From contig MEKT01000157.1 in the NCBI GenBank assembly GCA_001767435.1, positions 1 to 32,174 of the forward strand: DNA of 32,174 bases. The letters are read 5' to 3'. The stretch's first letter is position 1; each line of letters begins with the position of its first letter. Positions 29,876 to 32,174 of the stretch are shown piece by piece. Origin of the DNA: Acidobacteria bacterium RIFCSPLOWO2_02_FULL_65_29. Its GTDB lineage: Bacteria > Acidobacteriota > Vicinamibacteria > Vicinamibacterales > CAVVIG01. The notes under the pieces are model-generated. The model worked only from the letters and a program-made list of their open reading frames with translations. It was not told the DNA's origin and did no database searches. The translations under genes and the position numbers were made by a program.

Positions 29876-30526
29876 CTACGGCGTAATCGCCAGGCGGTCG
29901 TCGACCTGCGTCACGCCTGGTGCCGCCCAGGCGGCCCGCTCGGCCTCCCGGCGCTCGGCCCACGACCGTACGTTGCCCGTGAGGAGGACCTTGCCATCCT
30001 GGGTGGTCACGCTGATCCGGCGTGCATCGATTCCGGCGCTTCGCGTAAAGGCTTGCTCGATCTTGGCTCGCACGTCCGCGGTACTGACGCGAGGTTTGAC
30101 CACGATCTCGTTCGTGATCCCTCGCACACCGGCGAGGTCCCGAACGCTGCGCGCTGCGGCGTCCTTCTGGTACTGCCACTCCAAGGCGCCCTTCAGCGTG
30201 ATCCACCCTTGGCTGACGGTCGGCGTGACGCGATCGGTCGGGATGACCGTGTTCCACGTCAACGCTGCCACGGCGGCCTGCGCCAGATCCGTGTCGGTGC
30301 GCTCGTCGCCCACCCCGAGTCGTACGCTGAGATCGTTGGCCACGGCCTTCACGCCGTACATCCGCAGCGTCACCCGTTCGGCCGTCGCCTTCTCGGCATG
30401 CGAGCGCACATTCCCCCGCAGCGTCACGACCCCATCGTCGACCGACACGCCCACGTCGCTCTGATCGATGCTGGGTTCCCATTCGAGGGCATTCTCGACT
30501 CGCTGCATCAGTTCTCTGTCCGTCAT
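29876..30526 (-). CDS. Triple BON-domain protein
   Basis: A 216-residue product from ATG 30526, with GGAGAG 7 nt upstream; upstream in-frame sequence is antisense-like. Three BON domains: 3-70 (VSVDDGVVTLRGNVRSHAEKATAE), 80-145 (PTVSQGWITLKGALEWQYQKDAA) and 148-215 (VTTQDGKVLLTGNVRSWAERREAE). There is no signal peptide, unlike OsmY, so it is probably cytoplasmic. BON domains bind lipids or envelope parts and are linked to osmotic stress. Its ATG overlaps the stop of the preceding gene (ATGA). Confidence 0.93.
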   Translation of the reverse strand: MTDRELMQRVENALEWEPSIDQSDVGVSVDDGVVTLRGNVRSHAEKATAERVTLRMYGVKAVANDLSVRLGVGDERTDTDLAQAAVAALTWNTVIPTDRVTPTVSQGWITLKGALEWQYQKDAAARSVRDLAGVRGITNEIVVKPRVSTADVRAKIEQAFTRSAGIDARRISVTTQDGKVLLTGNVRSWAERREAERAAWAAPGVTQVDDRLAITP

Positions 30527-30822
30527 GGCTTCTCTCCTATGCCCGGCTCCTTCGAGCCTGGCGTCATGGCAGCCTGGCGCACGATCGGCGACGAAGCCGC
30601 GCGAACGTGGTGGCCCACGAGTTGAAGACCGCGTGCATCCGCGTACCAGACGCGGGCGCGCGACTGCTCGGCATACGAGAGGCTCCGCGCCTCGGCCTCG
30701 GCATACGTCCGGCACGCCAGTTGAGGGCCGCAGCGGCCGTGCACCACATACCGCGATCCGTTCGTCGTCTCGTCGCGAACGATCACAACGTCACCATCGG
30801 CGAGGGTCGAGGGCCAGTCCAT
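30523..30822 (-). CDS. Small protein of unknown function, coupled to the BON gene
   Basis: A 99-residue product from ATG 30822, which sits 1 bp after the preceding stop (TGAcATG). A GTG at 30852 is possible but would overlap the previous gene by 29 bp. It starts MDWPSTLADGDVVIVRDETTNG and goes on with RYVVHGRCGPQLACRTYAEAEARSLSYAEQSRARVWYAD. The beta-beta-alpha-beta pattern with a central YAEAE helix resembles small DUF2188-like domains, but I cannot assign it. Tight spacing on both sides shows it is part of the same unit as the BON gene. Confidence 0.7.
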   Translation of the reverse strand: MDWPSTLADGDVVIVRDETTNGSRYVVHGRCGPQLACRTYAEAEARSLSYAEQSRARVWYADARGLQLVGHHVRAASSPIVRQAAMTPGSKEPGIGEKP

Positions 30823-30823
30823 G

Positions 30824-31087
30824 TCAGCCCAGATCCGCGCGTACGTAGGCACCCTGGCGGGTACGTTTGAGAAATTTGATATCGAGGAGCGCCGAAAGCA
30901 GCGCCTCGGACGTCATGGAATCGAGGCCCCAGAGCCGCTCCACTTCTGGCTTCGTCAAGTGCAGGCCGGGGATTTCGAGGTACTCGGCCCGTATCAGCCG
31001 GAGCCAATCGGGCATGGTTGTTTCAGCCGGCAGCCTGTCGGCCCCTGCGGGAGATCCAGCTGCTGGAGAAATCATCGTCACGCTCAT
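30824..31087 (-). CDS. Small winged-helix-like protein, first gene of the stress operon
   Basis: An 87-residue product if read from ATG 31087; ATGs at 31075 and 31015 are alternatives, and none has a good SD. The conserved-looking part is MPDWLRLIRAEYLEIPGLHLTKPEVERLWGLDSMTSEALLSALLDIKFLKRTRQGAYVR in the C-terminal 60 residues: three helices followed by a short strand pair, as in small DNA-binding winged helices. It may control the operon it heads (winged helix, unknown, BON, Hsp20, CBS, coiled coil), but this is inference from position. It is divergent from the CheB/CheR-like gene across 163 bp, in which nothing else was identified. Confidence 0.65.
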   Translation of the reverse strand: MSVTMISPAAGSPAGADRLPAETTMPDWLRLIRAEYLEIPGLHLTKPEVERLWGLDSMTSEALLSALLDIKFLKRTRQGAYVRADLG

Positions 31088-31250
31088 CGCCGTATCGTGT
31101 CGCGAGCGCGACGGCGATTCAATCGGGTGATCCTGTCGGCGTCGTGTCGGGGATTCCCCCACAACCCACCAGCCGTCCATTTGTCCATCGCACCCGGGCG
31201 CGATCATGTGGCTCTTCGCTCGCAGCCAGTTGATAAGATGAGCCACGCAT

Positions 31251-32174
31251 ATGCGCAAGGCAGCGACGAAGACACGGCCAAGAACACCGCGGTCCGCCGG
31301 CGCTCATCGGCGGCCAGTCGCCTCAGTCGAGGCTGGCCCGCGGGATGCTCGCGCTCCAGGTTCCCATCGCGTGCCGGCGGAGGACGACGCGTTTCCTGTG
31401 GTCGGGATCGGCGCGTCCGCCGGCGGGCTCGACGCGTTCAAGAAACTTTTCAGTGCGATGCCAGTTGACAGCGGAATGGCCTTCGTGCTGATCCCGCACC
31501 TGGACCCCACTCACGAAAGCTTGATGGCGGAGCTGCTCTCGAAGCAGACCGCGATGCCGGTCAGCGAGGCTCAGGAGGGCGTGCGCGTGGAGCCCAACCA
31601 CGTGTACGTCATCCCGCCGAACGCCGACCTCACCATCGAGCACCGGCTGCTGCATGTCGCGCCCCCCCCGCCGCGACGCGGGTCGCAGACGGCCATCGAC
31701 GTGTTCTTGCGATCGCTGGCGACCGACCAGCAAGACGACGCGATCGGCATCATCTTGTCGGGAACCGGCAGCCACGGCGCGCTCGGCATCAGAGACATCA
31801 AGGCCGCCGGCGGGATGGTGATCGCCCAGGCGCCGGAATCGGCCGAGCACGATCAGATGCCGCGCAGTGCCATTGCCACTGGCGTGGTCGATCGCGTTCT
31901 GTCTCCCGAGCAGATGCCGGAAGCGCTCGTGCGCCATAGGGCGGAGGTGTCCGCCCCGGTGACCGACGTCTCGCCGGAGGATGTCAGCCAGATCCTGATC
32001 CTGCTGCGCGCACAGACGAAACGCGACTTCCGCGGCTACCGCAGGACCATGCTGGTCAGGCGCGTGAAGCACCGCATGGGGGTGTGCCACGTCGATCGCC
32101 TCGCCGGATACATCGAGTACCTGCGCGCGCATGCAGACGAAGTACAGGCGCTTGGCAAGGACCTGTCGATCGGC
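31251..32174 (+). CDS. CheB/CheR fusion protein, 5' part (3' truncated by the window)
   Basis: 308 residues are visible from ATG 31251; no clear SD. After a basic, Pro-rich tail (1-48) comes a CheB methylesterase domain: VVGIGASAGGLDAF with Ser56, IPHLDPTH with His83, and LSGTGSHGALGIRDI at 169-183. In CheB the third catalytic residue is Asp in GxGxDG; here it is His175, so the esterase may be inactive or altered. From about 240 the CheR N-terminal domain begins (VSQILILLRAQTKRDFRGYRRTMLVRRVKHRM). Larger members of this family continue with a methyltransferase, coiled coil and PAS/histidine kinase; those parts would be outside the window. It is a signalling protein, probably not part of a flagellar chemotaxis cluster. 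Confidence 0.9.
   Translation, partial: MRKAATKTRPRTPRSAGAHRRPVASVEAGPRDARAPGSHRVPAEDDAFPVVGIGASAGGLDAFKKLFSAMPVDSGMAFVLIPHLDPTHESLMAELLSKQTAMPVSEAQEGVRVEPNHVYVIPPNADLTIEHRLLHVAPPPPRRGSQTAIDVFLRSLATDQQDDAIGIILSGTGSHGALGIRDIKAAGGMVIAQAPESAEHDQMPRSAIATGVVDRVLSPEQMPEALVRHRAEVSAPVTDVSPEDVSQILILLRAQTKRDFRGYRRTMLVRRVKHRMGVCHVDRLAGYIEYLRAHADEVQALGKDLSIG

Noticed and set aside
31665-31680. Run of eight C in the CheB domain as a frameshift site
   Set aside because: The frame is intact on both sides and the protein alignment is continuous.

Overview
The window is GC-rich chromosomal DNA, about two thirds G+C by eye, with tightly packed genes. It most likely comes from an acidobacterium, probably of the Vicinamibacteria type. 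The pointers are an ADOP-type orphan ABC permease, a DUF6152 protein with two neighbouring periplasmic proteins of an acidobacterial style, a BlaI/M56-TonB pair, and many 4-bp ATGA/GTGA gene overlaps. No rRNA, tRNA, CRISPR array, phage gene or transposase gene was seen. The taxonomic call is inference from gene content.

Layout. 1-8071: the end of an AAA-type ATPase, a polytopic GT-C-like membrane protein, a PepSY membrane protein, two tandem DUF6644-like membrane proteins, two small periplasmic proteins with one C-terminal CxxCH haem motif each, then a plus-strand run of two related secreted proteins and a DUF6152 protein. 8072-10079: a repeat-rich gap with an orphan haem-motif fragment, then a TPR lipoprotein. 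10080-14619: a minus-strand operon of BlaI-type repressor, M56 peptidase with a TonB-like C-terminus, and ADOP permease, joined by 4-bp overlaps behind a clear promoter and operator-like palindrome. 14671-20047: a second 4-bp-overlap operon of L,D-transpeptidase, an unknown exported protein and an MgtA-type P-type ATPase. 20093-22002: the RNA repair pair archease and RtcB. 22104-26297: a CBS protein, a winged-helix/TPR regulator, a small exported protein and a proline dehydrogenase. 26389-27318: an omega-like subunit, a cold-shock-domain protein and an RRM protein. 27663-28556: a secreted helical-repeat protein. 28583-31087: six minus-strand genes (winged-helix-like, unknown, triple BON, Hsp20, CBS, small EW-repeat coiled coil) that look like a stress operon. 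31251-end: the start of a CheB/CheR fusion whose third catalytic residue is His instead of Asp.

The most unusual feature is not a gene. Five separate arrays with a strict 7-bp period but different unit sequences sit at gene ends, at a gene start or in an intergenic gap. One lies between archease and rtcB where a ribosome-binding site would be, one lies inside the N-terminal coding region of an exported protein, and two run into stop codons. There is also a two-hairpin dispersed element in two clear copies about 20 kb apart plus a diverged third, and a terminator with a competing hairpin between the two haem-protein genes.
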